From Arthrobacter sp. zg-Y844 (lineage in GTDB: Bacteria > Actinomycetota > Actinomycetes > Actinomycetales > Micrococcaceae): a DNA stretch of 64,000 bases. The position numbers were made by a program, and so were the translations under genes. Below, in pieces: positions 26,628 to 35,484 of the stretch; within the stretch, counting starts at the first letter, position 1; the number at the start of each line of letters is the position of its first letter. Where the stretch lies: contig NZ_JANFLS010000004.1 of the NCBI RefSeq assembly GCF_024385465.1, positions 62,001-126,000 of the forward strand, read 5' to 3'. The notes under the pieces are model-generated. The model did not search any database. It saw nothing but the letters and a program-made list of their open reading frames with translations, and was not told the origin of the DNA.

Positions 26628-27980
26628 CTAGTCCAGGGCCGCACCCTTTGTCTCCGGCGCGAACCGGGCCATCCACAGTACGGCCATGAGCACCAGGATC
26701 CCGGCCAGGGCGAAGGACATCGGCAGTCCCAGGTAGGGCCAGAGCACCGACACGAAGATCAGCGGACCGAAGCCGGCGCCGATCCGGGAAACGGTGGACG
26801 CCCAGCCGAAACCGCTGCCGCGCAGATTGGTGGGGTAGAGCTCCGACACATAGGCATAGAGCACGGGAATGGCTACCTGCACCACAAACCCGTACACCAG
26901 CAGCAGGATCGTGGCGGCAGCGGGGACATCCACCACCAGTGCGACCACCACCAGGATGGCAGCCGAAAGCGGGCCGGTAATCGCCAGGATCCATTTCCGG
27001 CCGACCTTTTCCACGAGCAGCGCGGCCACGATCACGCCCAGCAGGCCGACGGCGGCCATCCCCGAAGTGGTCAGGAACGCGCGGTGTTCGGCGAACCCGG
27101 CATCCACGAGGATTTTCGGCATCCACTGCAGGGCCAGGTAATAGACCAGCAGGATGGTCAGGAACAGGGACCAGGCCGCAATGGTGGTCTTGGCGCTGAA
27201 CCGCCAGAGGTCCGTGAGCTGGGTGCCGACGGTGCGCAGGGACAGCTTCTCGGGGGCCTGCGGTTCGGGCAGGCGCCATTCGGTCTGTGTCCCGCCGGTG
27301 CGGCGGACCAGATCGTCGATGACCGCGGAGGCTTCCTCCGTGCGGCCCTTCCGGACCAGATAAAGCGGAGACTCCGGGACCGAGCGCCGCACCCAGAAGA
27401 CCAGGAACGCGGGGATCACCATGATCAGCATGGTGTAGCGCCAATCCGCGAAAGTGGCCATGATGGCCGCTGAGGTGACACCGCACAGCGCTGCGCCGAC
27501 GGGCCACCAGCCGTCCATGCCGGTCAGCACCCTTCCCCGCTGTTTCTTGGGAGTGAACTCACCCACCAGGGCATAGTCCACCGGAACGCAGCCGCCCAAC
27601 CCGAAACCGGCCATGAAACGGAAGATGCAGAACCAGACGATGTCCGGGGAGAAGGCGCCCAGCACCGTAAAGATCGAGAACACCAGCAGCGTGGCGGAAA
27701 AGGCCCGCTTCCGGCCGATCGCATCGGCAATGGAACCCCAGACGAAGGCACCGATGGCCATGCCCAGCAGGTTGGCTGTTCCGATCCAGGCCGCTTGTGC
27801 CGGGGCCAGCGCCCATTCCTTGGAGAGCAGGGGAATCAGGACGCCGTTCAGCGTTACATCCCAGGCATCGAACATAAAGCCGAGGCCGCCGATGAGGAAG
27901 ATCTTGCCCTGGACCTTCCACCGCCAGGGCAGGTTCTGGACCACCTGGTCACCGGTGGGCAGAGCGTTGGTGACGGACAT
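26628..27980 (-). CDS. MFS transporter (sugar porter / SV2-like group)
   Basis: A 450-residue major-facilitator permease with 12 predicted helices. The loop 2-3 motif GSIADAIGRKRAF and the central loop after helix 6 (PESPLYLVRKGRTEEASAVI) are typical of the sugar-porter and aromatic-acid/metabolite:H+ groups. The N-terminal segment LIGGLGFMFDAWD holds the Asp found in organic-acid and sugar-porter relatives. The substrate is not visible. It sits on the opposite strand between purN and purH, breaking a usual gene pair, which suggests later insertion. Confidence 0.87.
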   Translation of the reverse strand: MSVTNALPTGDQVVQNLPWRWKVQGKIFLIGGLGFMFDAWDVTLNGVLIPLLSKEWALAPAQAAWIGTANLLGMAIGAFVWGSIADAIGRKRAFSATLLVFSIFTVLGAFSPDIVWFCIFRFMAGFGLGGCVPVDYALVGEFTPKKQRGRVLTGMDGWWPVGAALCGVTSAAIMATFADWRYTMLIMVIPAFLVFWVRRSVPESPLYLVRKGRTEEASAVIDDLVRRTGGTQTEWRLPEPQAPEKLSLRTVGTQLTDLWRFSAKTTIAAWSLFLTILLVYYLALQWMPKILVDAGFAEHRAFLTTSGMAAVGLLGVIVAALLVEKVGRKWILAITGPLSAAILVVVALVVDVPAAATILLLVYGFVVQVAIPVLYAYVSELYPTNLRGSGFGWASTVSRIGAGFGPLIFVSVLWPYLGLPMSFALAGILVLMAVLWMARFAPETKGAALD

Positions 27981-28097
27981 GTGTTTCGGGGCCTTTCGGA
28001 GGGGAGGTGCGCGGGTTCGGGGAGAACACTACCGCGGCGGAGCCCCTGCATGTGGATAAAACCGAAGGGACTCGCGCGGAAGGGACTATATTGCCAT

Positions 28098-28214
28098 CGC
28101 TGGATCACAGGCAGCCGGGCAGGAAAACGGGCCCGAGACGGGTTGTTACACGCAGCCCGGGGACCGGAAGGAAGCGAAGGCATAAACTTCTCGTGGGCCG
28201 CACGGCCTGCGCCC
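28098..28214 (+). ncRNA. Candidate variant ZTP (pfl) riboswitch upstream of purH
   Basis: The purH leader shows a divergent version of the ZTP motif. Compared with the clear copy before glyA, the elements occur in the same order: GATCACAGGC (in place of GCGACTGGCG), a stem CCGGGC/GCCCGG holding a long insert, GGAAGGAAGCG, then GGGCCGC and CGGCCTGCGCC near the 3' end. The pseudoknot pairing is kept by compensating changes (CAGGC with GCCTG). ZTP riboswitches sense the AICAR-derived nucleotide ZTP, and PurH uses AICAR as substrate. The match is imperfect, so this is a candidate only. Confidence 0.5.
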
Positions 28215-28242
28215 CGATCATCGACCATTTGGAGTGTCAGTT

Positions 28243-29856
28243 GTGAGCAATCCCGTCCTTGACCGTGTTCCCATCCGCCGGGCCCTGATCTCGGTCTACA
28301 ACAAGACGGGCCTGACGGAACTCGCGCAGGGCCTCGCGGCAGCCGGCGTCAGCATTGTCTCCACCGGTTCCACCGCAAAGCAGATTGCCGCAGCGGGCGT
28401 CGAGGTCACCGAGGTCGCCGAAGTCACCGGGTTCAAGGAATGCCTGGACGGACGCGTCAAGACGCTGCACCCGCGGGTCCACGCGGGGATCCTCGCCGAC
28501 CGCCGCCGCGAGGACCACATTGCCCAGCTGGAGGAAATGGAGATTGAACCCTTCGACCTCGTGGTGGTGAACCTCTACCCGTTCGTGGAGACCGTCCGCT
28601 CCGGCGCCGGCCAGGACGAAGTGGTGGAACAGATCGACATCGGCGGCCCCTCCATGGTCCGCGCCGCGGCGAAGAACCACCCCTCGGTGGCTGTGGTGGT
28701 GGATCCCGGCAAATACTCCGACGTCGTCACCGCGGCAGCCGAAGGCGGATTCGCCCTGGCGGAACGACGCCGGCTGGCCGCCGAAGCCTTCGCGCACACC
28801 GCTGCCTATGACACGGCGGTTGCCACTTGGGCGGCAGAGCAGTTCGGGGACGGCACCGAAGACGGCACCAAGTGGCCGGCCTACACCGGTCTCTCCCTGG
28901 AACGCGCCGAGGTGCTGCGTTACGGGGAAAACCCGCACCAGGACGCGGCGCTTTACGTGGACAAGGGGGCCGCTCCCGGCGTTGCCCAGGCCGACCAGCT
29001 GCACGGCAAGGCCATGTCCTACAACAACTACGTGGACGCCGACGCCGCCCTGCGCGCAGCCTTCGACTTCTCGGAACCGGCAGTCGCCGTCGTCAAGCAT
29101 GCCAACCCGTGCGGCATCGCCGTGGCTTCGCCCGGTGCCGCGGACCCAATCGCGGACGCGCACGCCAAGGCGCATGCCTGCGATCCCGTCTCGGCCTTCG
29201 GCGGAGTCATTGCCGCCAACCGCACGGTCACTGCCGGCATGGCGCGGACCGTGAAGGAGATTTTCACGGAGGTGGTGATCGCTCCTGACTTCGAGCCGGA
29301 AGCCGTGGAGATCCTCTCGGCGAAGAAGAACATCCGCCTCCTGACGCTGCCCGACGGCTACGGGCGCAGCAACACCGAATTCCGGCAGGTGTCCGGGGGT
29401 GTCCTGGTGCAGAAGGCGGACCGGCTTCAGGCTGAGGGCGATGACCCCGCAAACTGGACGCTCGCAGCGGGCGAGGCCGCCGACGAAACGACGCTGGCCG
29501 ATCTGGCCTTCGCCTGGTCCGCCGTACGTGCAGCCAAGTCCAATGCCATCCTCCTGGCGAAGGACGGCGCGTCGGTGGGCGTGGGCATGGGACAGGTCAA
29601 CCGGGTGGATTCCTGCCGGCTCGCCGTCGAACGTGCCAATACGCTCGGCGCTCCCGGCGAGGAACGGGCCCACGGCTCCGTAGCCGCTTCCGACGCGTTC
29701 TTCCCCTTTGCGGACGGCCTGCAGATCCTCGCCGACGCCGGTGTCCGCGCGGTGGTGCAGCCGGGCGGATCGGTCCGGGACAACGAAGTGGTTGAAGCCG
29801 CGGCGGCGGCCGGCATCACCATGTACTTCACGGGTGCGCGCCACTTCTTCCACTGA
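28243..29856 (+). CDS. purH: Bifunctional AICAR transformylase / IMP cyclohydrolase PurH
   Basis: The last two steps of IMP synthesis: formylation of AICAR (C-terminal domain) and ring closure (N-terminal MGS-like domain). The N-terminus has [13 protein letters not shown] and [10 protein letters not shown] typical of the cyclohydrolase. The C-terminal domain carries [22 protein letters not shown] with the transformylase Lys-His, and [10 protein letters not shown] chose the GTG at 28243 because GGAG lies 8 nt upstream; an earlier GTG at 28234 overlaps that site. It is followed by its own terminator. Length (537) is normal. Confidence 0.97.
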   Translation: MSNPVLDRVPIRRALISVYNKTGLTELAQGLAAAGVSIVSTGSTAKQIAAAGVEVTEVAEVTGFKECLDGRVKTLHPRVHAGILADRRREDHIAQLEEMEIEPFDLVVVNLYPFVETVRSGAGQDEVVEQIDIGGPSMVRAAAKNHPSVAVVVDPGKYSDVVTAAAEGGFALAERRRLAAEAFAHTAAYDTAVATWAAEQFGDGTEDGTKWPAYTGLSLERAEVLRYGENPHQDAALYVDKGAAPGVAQADQLHGKAMSYNNYVDADAALRAAFDFSEPAVAVVKHANPCGIAVASPGAADPIADAHAKAHACDPVSAFGGVIAANRTVTAGMARTVKEIFTEVVIAPDFEPEAVEILSAKKNIRLLTLPDGYGRSNTEFRQVSGGVLVQKADRLQAEGDDPANWTLAAGEAADETTLADLAFAWSAVRAAKSNAILLAKDGASVGVGMGQVNRVDSCRLAVERANTLGAPGEERAHGSVAASDAFFPFADGLQILADAGVRAVVQPGGSVRDNEVVEAAAAAGITMYFTGARHFFH

Positions 29857-29872
29857 AGTCCAGCCTGGAACG

Positions 29873-29908
29873 GCAAGGCGGTGCAGGTAATGCGCCGCCT
29901 TGCTGTTT
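29873..29908 (+). terminator. Rho-independent terminator of purH
   Basis: A 13-bp stem (29873/4-29885 with 29891-29903, one G-T pair) with a GGTAA loop is followed by TGTTT. Confidence 0.85.
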
Positions 29909-30020
29909 AGGGCGCGGATAGTGGGCTGTGGCATAGTTGAACTCAAATAAAAGCCAAAAAGACGGGTTCCGTCATGCCACAAGACATGCTCCGGTGCCCA
30001 CCAACACACAAGGAGATCGT

Positions 30021-31256
30021 GTGGCTGAGAAAATTAAGGTTGTGGGCTCTGTAGTAGAGCTCGACGGCGACGAGATGACCCGCATCATCTGGCAGTTCAT
30101 CAAGGATCGCCTGATCAACCCGTACCTGGACGTAGACCTGAAGTACTACGACCTCTCCATCCAGAACCGCGACGCGACCGACGACCAGGTCACCATCGAC
30201 GCAGCCAACGCGATCAAGGAACACGGCGTAGGCGTCAAGTGCGCCACGATCACCCCTGACGAAGCACGCGTCGAGGAATTCGGCCTGAAGAAGATGTGGG
30301 TCTCCCCGAACGGGACCATCCGCAACATTCTGGGCGGCGTGGTCTTCCGCGAACCGATCATCATCTCCAACATCCCGCGCCTGGTCCCGGGCTGGAACAA
30401 GCCGATCATCATCGGCCGCCACGCCCACGGCGACCAGTACAAGGCCACGAACTTCAAGGTTCCCGGTGCCGGTACCCTGACGCTGACCTACACGCCCGCC
30501 GACGGCAGCGAAGAAATCAAGCAGCAGGTTGTTACGTACAACGAAGATGGCGGCGTCGCCATGGGTATGTACAACTTCAACGATTCCATCAAGGACTTCG
30601 CGCGCGCTTCCTTCGCCTACGGCCTGCAGCGCAACTACCCGGTGTACCTCTCCACCAAGAACACGATCCTGAAGGCCTACGACGGCCAGTTCAAGGACCT
30701 GTTCCAGGAAGTCTTCGACGCCGAGTTCAAGGACCAGTTCGAAGCAGCCGGCCTCACTTACGAGCACCGCCTGATCGATGACATGGTTGCCTCCGCGATG
30801 AAGTGGGAAGGCGGCTACGTCTGGGCCTGCAAGAACTACGACGGCGACGTCCAGTCCGACACCGTGGCACAGGGCTTCGGCTCGCTGGGCCTGATGACCT
30901 CCGTGCTGATGACCCCGGACGGCCAGACCGTCGAGGCAGAAGCTGCACACGGTACGGTTACCCGCCACTACCGCCAGCACCAGCAGGGCAAGCCCACCTC
31001 CACGAACCCGATCGCCTCGATCTTCGCGTGGACCCGTGGCCTGATGCACCGCGGCAAGCTGGACAACACCCCCGAGGTCATCAACTTCGCCGAGACCCTT
31101 GAAGACGTTGTCATCAAGACGGTCGAATCCGGCAAGATGACCAAGGACCTGGCACTGTTGGTCGGCCCGGACCAGGCCTACCTGACCACGGAAGAGTTCC
31201 TCGCCGCACTGGACGAGAACCTCAAGGCCCGCCTGGGCGCCGAGGTTGCAGCCTAA
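30021..31256 (+). CDS. icd: NADP-dependent isocitrate dehydrogenase
   Basis: A 411-residue enzyme converting isocitrate to 2-oxoglutarate with NADP in the TCA cycle. It is the homodimeric type shared with eukaryotes, not the E. coli type: [21 protein letters not shown] at the start, [28 protein letters not shown] (substrate-binding Ser) and [10 protein letters not shown] (cofactor site). The GTG at 30021 has AGGAG 5-6 nt upstream. Codon use is highly regular, as in strongly expressed genes. A terminator follows. Confidence 0.96.
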   Translation: MAEKIKVVGSVVELDGDEMTRIIWQFIKDRLINPYLDVDLKYYDLSIQNRDATDDQVTIDAANAIKEHGVGVKCATITPDEARVEEFGLKKMWVSPNGTIRNILGGVVFREPIIISNIPRLVPGWNKPIIIGRHAHGDQYKATNFKVPGAGTLTLTYTPADGSEEIKQQVVTYNEDGGVAMGMYNFNDSIKDFARASFAYGLQRNYPVYLSTKNTILKAYDGQFKDLFQEVFDAEFKDQFEAAGLTYEHRLIDDMVASAMKWEGGYVWACKNYDGDVQSDTVAQGFGSLGLMTSVLMTPDGQTVEAEAAHGTVTRHYRQHQQGKPTSTNPIASIFAWTRGLMHRGKLDNTPEVINFAETLEDVVIKTVESGKMTKDLALLVGPDQAYLTTEEFLAALDENLKARLGAEVAA

Positions 31257-31269
31257 GCATTACTGCACC

Positions 31270-31318
31270 AACGACGACGGCGCGCTGCCCCTTTACGGGG
31301 CGGCGCGCCGTCGTCGTT
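31270..31318 (+). terminator. Hairpin terminator after icd
   Basis: AACGACGACGGCGCG (31270 onward) pairs with CGCGCCGTCGTCGTT ending at 31318, extended by a CTGCCCC/GGGGCGG part. The arm sequence recurs in two other terminators of the window. The T-tract is short (TT). Confidence 0.85.
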
Positions 31319-31383
31319 CCCCGCCTTGTTAAGCACACGCGTAACAACTAGCGCTGCCGCACGGGCGGTGCCACCATGTGGGG

Positions 31384-32346
31384 ATGTCGAACTCCACCAC
31401 TGCGCAGCCCGCCGCGAAGAGCGCCGAAGAGCGAAGCGCCCGCATAGCGGTAACCGTGTTCCCGCTGCTGATTGTTGCCGGGGGAGCGGTGGCCCTGTTC
31501 TTCCCGCAGACCTTCACCGGACTGTCCGGCTACATCAACCCCGGGCTGATGCTCATTATGTTCGGGATGGGCCTGACCCTGACCCTGCCGGATTTCGCGC
31601 TGGTTCTCCGGCAGCCGCTGCCCGTCCTGCTGGGAGTGGTTGCGCAGTACCTGATTATGCCGCTGCTAGGTTTCGGTATCGCCTGGGCGCTGCAGCTCAG
31701 CCCAGAACTCGCGGCCGGCGTGATCCTGGTGGGCTGTGCCCCCGGCGGCACGGCGTCGAACGTGGTGACGTACCTGGCCCGCGGGAACGTAGCCCTTTCC
31801 GTCGCCATGACTTCGGTTTCCACACTCCTTGCGCCGCTGCTGACCCCGCTCCTCGCGCTGTGGCTCGCCGGCCGGTACATGGCGGTGGACGCCGGGTCAA
31901 TGGCATGGTCCATTGTCCAGATTGTGTTGATCCCGGTGGTGCTGGGCCTGGTTATCCGATATCTGGCACCCCGGGTGGTGGACCGGGTCCTGCCTGTCCT
32001 GCCCTGGATTTCGGTGCTGGCCATTACCTTCGTGGTTATTGCCGTGGTGTCGGGCAGCGCCGAAGCCATCTTTACCGCAGGCTGGCTGATCCTGCTGGCG
32101 GTGGTGCTGCACAACGGCCTGGGACTTGGGCTGGGTTACGGCGCAGCGAAACTGTTCCGGCAGCCGATTCCCTCCCGCCGGACCATGGCCATTGAAGTGG
32201 GTATGCAGAACTCCGGGCTGGCCGCGGGACTTGCCAGGCAGTACTTCGCTCCCGAAGCGGCCCTGCCTGCAGCGGTCTTCTCGGTCTGGCACAACGTCAG
32301 CGGTGCCTTGATGGCAGCCATCTGGCAGCGGCGCCCCACCAGCTGA
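31384..32346 (+). CDS. Bile acid:sodium symporter (BASS) family transporter
   Basis: A 320-residue membrane protein with about nine helices of the BASS family, which takes up organic anions with Na+ (bile acids, pantoate, ketoacids). Family signatures are NPGLMLIMFGMGLTL (about 52-66), LVGCAPGGTASNVVTYLARGNVALSVAMT (helix-crossover motif, about 118-146) and the C-terminal EVGMQNSGLAAGLA. The substrate is unknown. The ATG at 31384 is used here; a GTG 6 nt earlier is also possible. It converges on the Hsp20 gene. Confidence 0.85.
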   Translation: MSNSTTAQPAAKSAEERSARIAVTVFPLLIVAGGAVALFFPQTFTGLSGYINPGLMLIMFGMGLTLTLPDFALVLRQPLPVLLGVVAQYLIMPLLGFGIAWALQLSPELAAGVILVGCAPGGTASNVVTYLARGNVALSVAMTSVSTLLAPLLTPLLALWLAGRYMAVDAGSMAWSIVQIVLIPVVLGLVIRYLAPRVVDRVLPVLPWISVLAITFVVIAVVSGSAEAIFTAGWLILLAVVLHNGLGLGLGYGAAKLFRQPIPSRRTMAIEVGMQNSGLAAGLARQYFAPEAALPAAVFSVWHNVSGALMAAIWQRRPTS

Positions 32347-32394
32347 GCGTCCAGCCGGTTAGGCCCGCCGCAGCCGACGGAACGCCCGTGACGC

Positions 32395-32431
32395 GGCGCA
32401 GGCCCCGGACACGCTGTCCGGGGCCTGCGCC
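32395..32431. terminator. Perfect hairpin between converging BASS and hsp20 genes
   Basis: A 16-bp perfect stem (32395-32410 with 32416-32431) with loop ACGCT. There is no T-tract; it may act for both directions. Confidence 0.7.
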
Positions 32432-32453
32432 GGTTGTGCCGGCCGTTCTGCGG

Positions 32454-33056
32454 CTAGATGCCCGCGCCTGGATCGCCGGACGAAGACTGCCCGGAACCGG
32501 ATGATCCCGAGCCCGCGGATCCGGAACCGGATGACCCCGAACTGCCGCTGCTCTGGCCGAACGAGCCCGGCGAGCCCGAACCGCCGGAACCGGAGCCGCT
32601 GGACGAGACCGAGGCAGGCTCCGACGAAGACTGCCCGGAAATGGTGTGGCCGTCCTTGTAGGCGGCCGCCACCTCGATCTTGCGCGGCTTCGACCGTTCG
32701 CTCACCGGAATGAAGACGCTCAGCACTCCGTTCTCGTACTTCGCTGAGATCGAGTCAATATCAATGCCCTGGCCAAGATTCAGCTGGCGCAGGAAGGTTC
32801 CGCTTTCCCGTTCGCGGTTAAGCCAGGTAACCCCCTCGGTGGTGTGGATGGTCCGCTCGGCCCTGATGGTCAGCAACTGGCCGTCAACGTCCACGTCCAC
32901 TGAGCCGGGGTCGATGCCCGGCAAATCCGCGTTGAGGATGTAGTGGTCGCCCTCGCGGTAGAGGTCGATCGGCATGAGCCGCAGCCGCTGCCGGGGATCG
33001 AGAAGGGCGCCTGCCATCCGGTCAAGCTCGCGGAAAGGATCAAACTTCATCGCCAT
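32454..33056 (-). CDS. Hsp20 / alpha-crystallin small heat-shock protein
   Basis: A 200-residue ATP-independent chaperone that holds unfolding proteins. The alpha-crystallin domain spans about residues 30-125 (DHYILNADLPGIDPGSVDVDVDG, RESGTFLRQLNLGQGID, ISAKYENGVLSVFIP). It is followed by a tail of about 60 residues made almost only of Ser and Gly (with some Pro, Gln), unlike the short IXI tail of most Hsp20 proteins; the usual C-terminal I-x-I/V motif may be PRKIEV. I chose the ATG at 33056, 9 nt after AGGAG. Regulation by both HspR and HrcA is suggested by two operators upstream. Confidence 0.92.
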   Translation of the reverse strand: MAMKFDPFRELDRMAGALLDPRQRLRLMPIDLYREGDHYILNADLPGIDPGSVDVDVDGQLLTIRAERTIHTTEGVTWLNRERESGTFLRQLNLGQGIDIDSISAKYENGVLSVFIPVSERSKPRKIEVAAAYKDGHTISGQSSSEPASVSSSGSGSGGSGSPGSFGQSSGSSGSSGSGSAGSGSSGSGQSSSGDPGAGI

Positions 33057-33125
33057 TGTCATCAACTCCTGTTGCCCCGGTACCCGCCGGGCACCGGTGG
33101 TTGGAATGCCGTTGTTGGAAAAGGG

Positions 33126-33154
33126 TCGATAAAGGTTGAGTCGTCATGACTCAA
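33126..33154 (-). promoter_or_regulatory. hsp20 promoter
   Basis: On the minus strand, -35 TTGAGT (33154-33149) and -10 TATCGA (33131-33126) are separated by 17 nt. The -35 lies inside the HAIR operator, so HspR binding would block it. Confidence 0.6.
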
Positions 33155-33155
33155 C
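33135..33155. promoter_or_regulatory. HAIR operator (HspR site)
   Basis: GTTGAGT-N7-ACTCAAC, a perfect inverted repeat matching the HspR consensus CTTGAGT-N7-ACTCAAG in all but the outer base pair, which is changed on both sides. It overlaps the -35 and spacer of the hsp20 promoter. Confidence 0.88.
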
Positions 33156-33168
33156 GATGGAATTCACG

Positions 33169-33195
33169 CTAGCACTCACCACTTTTGAGTGCTAG
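33169..33195. promoter_or_regulatory. CIRCE operator (HrcA site)
   Basis: CTAGCACTC-N9-GAGTGCTAG, with the exact 9-nt spacer of CIRCE (TTAGCACTC-N9-GAGTGCTAA); only the outermost pair differs, on both sides. It lies 14 bp upstream of the HAIR element on the hsp20 side, in the gap after the glutamate-cysteine-ligase gene. Confidence 0.88.
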
Positions 33196-33240
33196 GTTCA
33201 GCGTCCGATTCTTGCCGCCAGGCGCCCGGTTTTCGCCCGG

Positions 33241-34710
33241 TCAGCCGACCGGCCAGGAGTGGACAGCCGCATTGGTGTGCATGTTCTCCCAGTAGAGCCG
33301 GGAGAGCTCGCCCAGGGCCGCCGGCCGCGGCATCCCGGCATCCTCGAGGCGGCGCAGCGTGGCGATCTGCCAGGAAGCGCCGTTCTGCTCCGTGCGGGCA
33401 CGTTCGGCCACCACGCTCAGGTAGCGGTCGATCAGGGAGGAATCCACTTTCAATTCCCTCAGTCCCTCGGCGGCCTGTGGAATCAGGTGGCGCACAATCA
33501 GTTCGGCCACCGGAATCTCGCCGATGCCCGGCCAATAGACTGCTGCCTCCAGTCCGTACCGGGCGCAGGCCAGGAAGTTGTCCGACGCCGTCTTGAAGGC
33601 AATGCGGCTCCACAGCGGCCGGTCAGCTGTGCGGATGTACTCCACGAGCCCGTAGTAGAACGCGGCGTTGGCGACCACGTCCAGGACGGACGGGCCGGCA
33701 GGCAGCACCCGGTTCTCCAGACGCAGGTTGGGTGTGCCGCTGCCGGGGTCGTAGATCGGCCGGTTCCAGCGGTAGACCGTGCCGTTGTGCAGGCGCAGCT
33801 CGGGCAGCAGCGGGGCACCGAAAGCGGTGGCTTCCGTTCCGCTGCCGGACAACTCCGGAAGCAGGGCAGGGAAATAGCGCACGTTCTCTTCGAAGAGATC
33901 GAAGATCGAGGTAATCCACCTTTCCCCGAACCAGACACGGGGGCGTACCCCTTGGTTGCGCATCTCCGGCGGCCGGGTGTCTATGGCCTGCTTGAAGAGT
34001 TCAATCCGGGTCTCGTGCCACAGCACGTGTTCCATGAAGATGGGTGAATTGGCGGCAAGGGCAACCTGGGGGCCTGCGATCATCTGTGCCGCGTTCCAGG
34101 CCGGAGCAAACTGTTCGGGCGAGACTTCCAGGTGCAGCTGGACCGATGTGCACGCAGCCTCCGGCGCGATGTTCTGTGCGTAGAAGGACAACGGCTCCGG
34201 GCCGGACAGGTCGAGGAGGACGTCTTCTCCCCGGGCCTGGAGGACCGACGTGTTCAGGGCGGCATAACGCTGCCCGCTGCTGAGCCAATCCCATCCGTCC
34301 ATGAAGCGGGGGGTGAGGGTGGGGAGGATGCCCACCATCATGATGTCTGCCGCTTCCTGGGCGGCACGCTCATCGGCACGGTTGAGCTGCACCCGGAGGC
34401 TGTCCTCGAGCTCCTTCAATCCAAACTGTGCCACCGACAGTGCGGGGTGGTTCATCTCGATGTTGAAGGCGCCGATTTCGGTCTGGAAGGCCGGATCGGC
34501 GATTCGCTCAAGGACAGCCGTGTTGCGGAGGGCGGGGGAGAAATCACGGTTGGTCAGGTTCAACTCCAGTTCCAGGCCAATGCTGGCCGTGTCCGCAAAC
34601 TGCGCGGTGGAAAGGAAGTGAGCGAAGTGGTCCAGGTTTTCCAGCAAGCGCTGCCGGTAAGCCGTGCGCTGCGCCCGGCTGAAGGTCCTGCTCGTAACTT
34701 CTGCGCCCAT
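33241..34710 (-). CDS. Glutamate-cysteine ligase family (GCS2-type) enzyme
   Basis: A 489-residue ATP-dependent carboxylate-amine ligase-like protein. It has the GCS2-type fold features SIGLELELNLTNRD (about 43-56, metal-binding Glu pair), TEIGAFNIEMNHPALSV, TSVQLHLEVSPEQF and LAANSPIFMEHV (about 215-226). Family members join glutamate and cysteine or make similar gamma-peptides. Actinobacteria like this normally use mycothiol, not glutathione, so the true product is uncertain. It runs in the direction of hsp20, but the two heat-shock operators lie between them. The upstream gene is 6 bp away. Confidence 0.83.
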   Translation of the reverse strand: MGAEVTSRTFSRAQRTAYRQRLLENLDHFAHFLSTAQFADTASIGLELELNLTNRDFSPALRNTAVLERIADPAFQTEIGAFNIEMNHPALSVAQFGLKELEDSLRVQLNRADERAAQEAADIMMVGILPTLTPRFMDGWDWLSSGQRYAALNTSVLQARGEDVLLDLSGPEPLSFYAQNIAPEAACTSVQLHLEVSPEQFAPAWNAAQMIAGPQVALAANSPIFMEHVLWHETRIELFKQAIDTRPPEMRNQGVRPRVWFGERWITSIFDLFEENVRYFPALLPELSGSGTEATAFGAPLLPELRLHNGTVYRWNRPIYDPGSGTPNLRLENRVLPAGPSVLDVVANAAFYYGLVEYIRTADRPLWSRIAFKTASDNFLACARYGLEAAVYWPGIGEIPVAELIVRHLIPQAAEGLRELKVDSSLIDRYLSVVAERARTEQNGASWQIATLRRLEDAGMPRPAALGELSRLYWENMHTNAAVHSWPVG

Positions 34711-34716
34711 TGCCCG

Positions 34717-35256
34717 TTACTTCTTTTTCAGGCCCTTGAGGACATTGGCCGGCCGTTGCATCTCGCCGTGCTGGGCGCCCATCACAATCACCGCACCCGA
34801 AAGCACGGGGATGCTCCACTGCAGGACCTTCAGCTGGCGCTGGGCCGACTTCAATTCCTTGGATGCGCCCTCGCGGGGTTCCGTAGCCCCTTGGCTGCCC
34901 TGCTCCGAGAGCTTCCCTACCTTGCCGCCCAGGATGCCGGAATAGAGGGTGACTACCGCCGCCAGCGCCGTCACGGCTGCCTTGTATACGGTGAGGGAAC
35001 CGACCCCCTCCTGCTTGGAGACCCGGGTTTTGTTGTCACCGATGAGCGCGAGTCCGGCCAGGAAATGCAATCCGATAGCTCCGGCCTGCACGGGGGCCCA
35101 CTTTTTCCAGCCAAGGGCGGACAGCCGGGTTCTCTCAGTGGGATCCTTGGCCTCGGCAGTTGCTCCGTTAAGTCCGACGGCGCCCATCAGGGAACCGCCG
35201 AACCAGGCCGCCGCCGTGAGGTCATGGACGGATCGTGCTACTAGATTTGCAGCCAA
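34717..35256 (-). CDS. Four-helix membrane protein of unknown function
   Basis: A 179-residue membrane protein. Hydrophobic helices are visible near 10-28, 56-74, 89-112 and 146-164. The N-terminal LVARSVHDLTAAAWFGGSLMGAVGLNGA is a signature shared by a small actinobacterial family without known role. The stretch between the third and fourth helices is polar and Lys/Glu-rich. It ends 6 bp before the glutamate-cysteine-ligase-type gene and is probably co-transcribed with it. Confidence 0.75.
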   Translation of the reverse strand: MAANLVARSVHDLTAAAWFGGSLMGAVGLNGATAEAKDPTERTRLSALGWKKWAPVQAGAIGLHFLAGLALIGDNKTRVSKQEGVGSLTVYKAAVTALAAVVTLYSGILGGKVGKLSEQGSQGATEPREGASKELKSAQRQLKVLQWSIPVLSGAVIVMGAQHGEMQRPANVLKGLKKK

Positions 35257-35484
35257 TGTGATGCTCCTGTGCGTTGTGGCCGAGGGGACTGACGTGCCGG
35301 ATTATTCGGCAGGGTACGGCGTCCGCTGGCTCTTCTGATCGGTGGAAAAAGAAAACCACGCACGGAATCCAATAGCAAGGGCACTTACAATCCTAACACG
35401 CTACACATTCGTAACTAAGTGTGCTTATTATCTTGGTACGGACCATCCGATCTTGATCAGCAGTTGCAATGACGAAAGAGAGCG

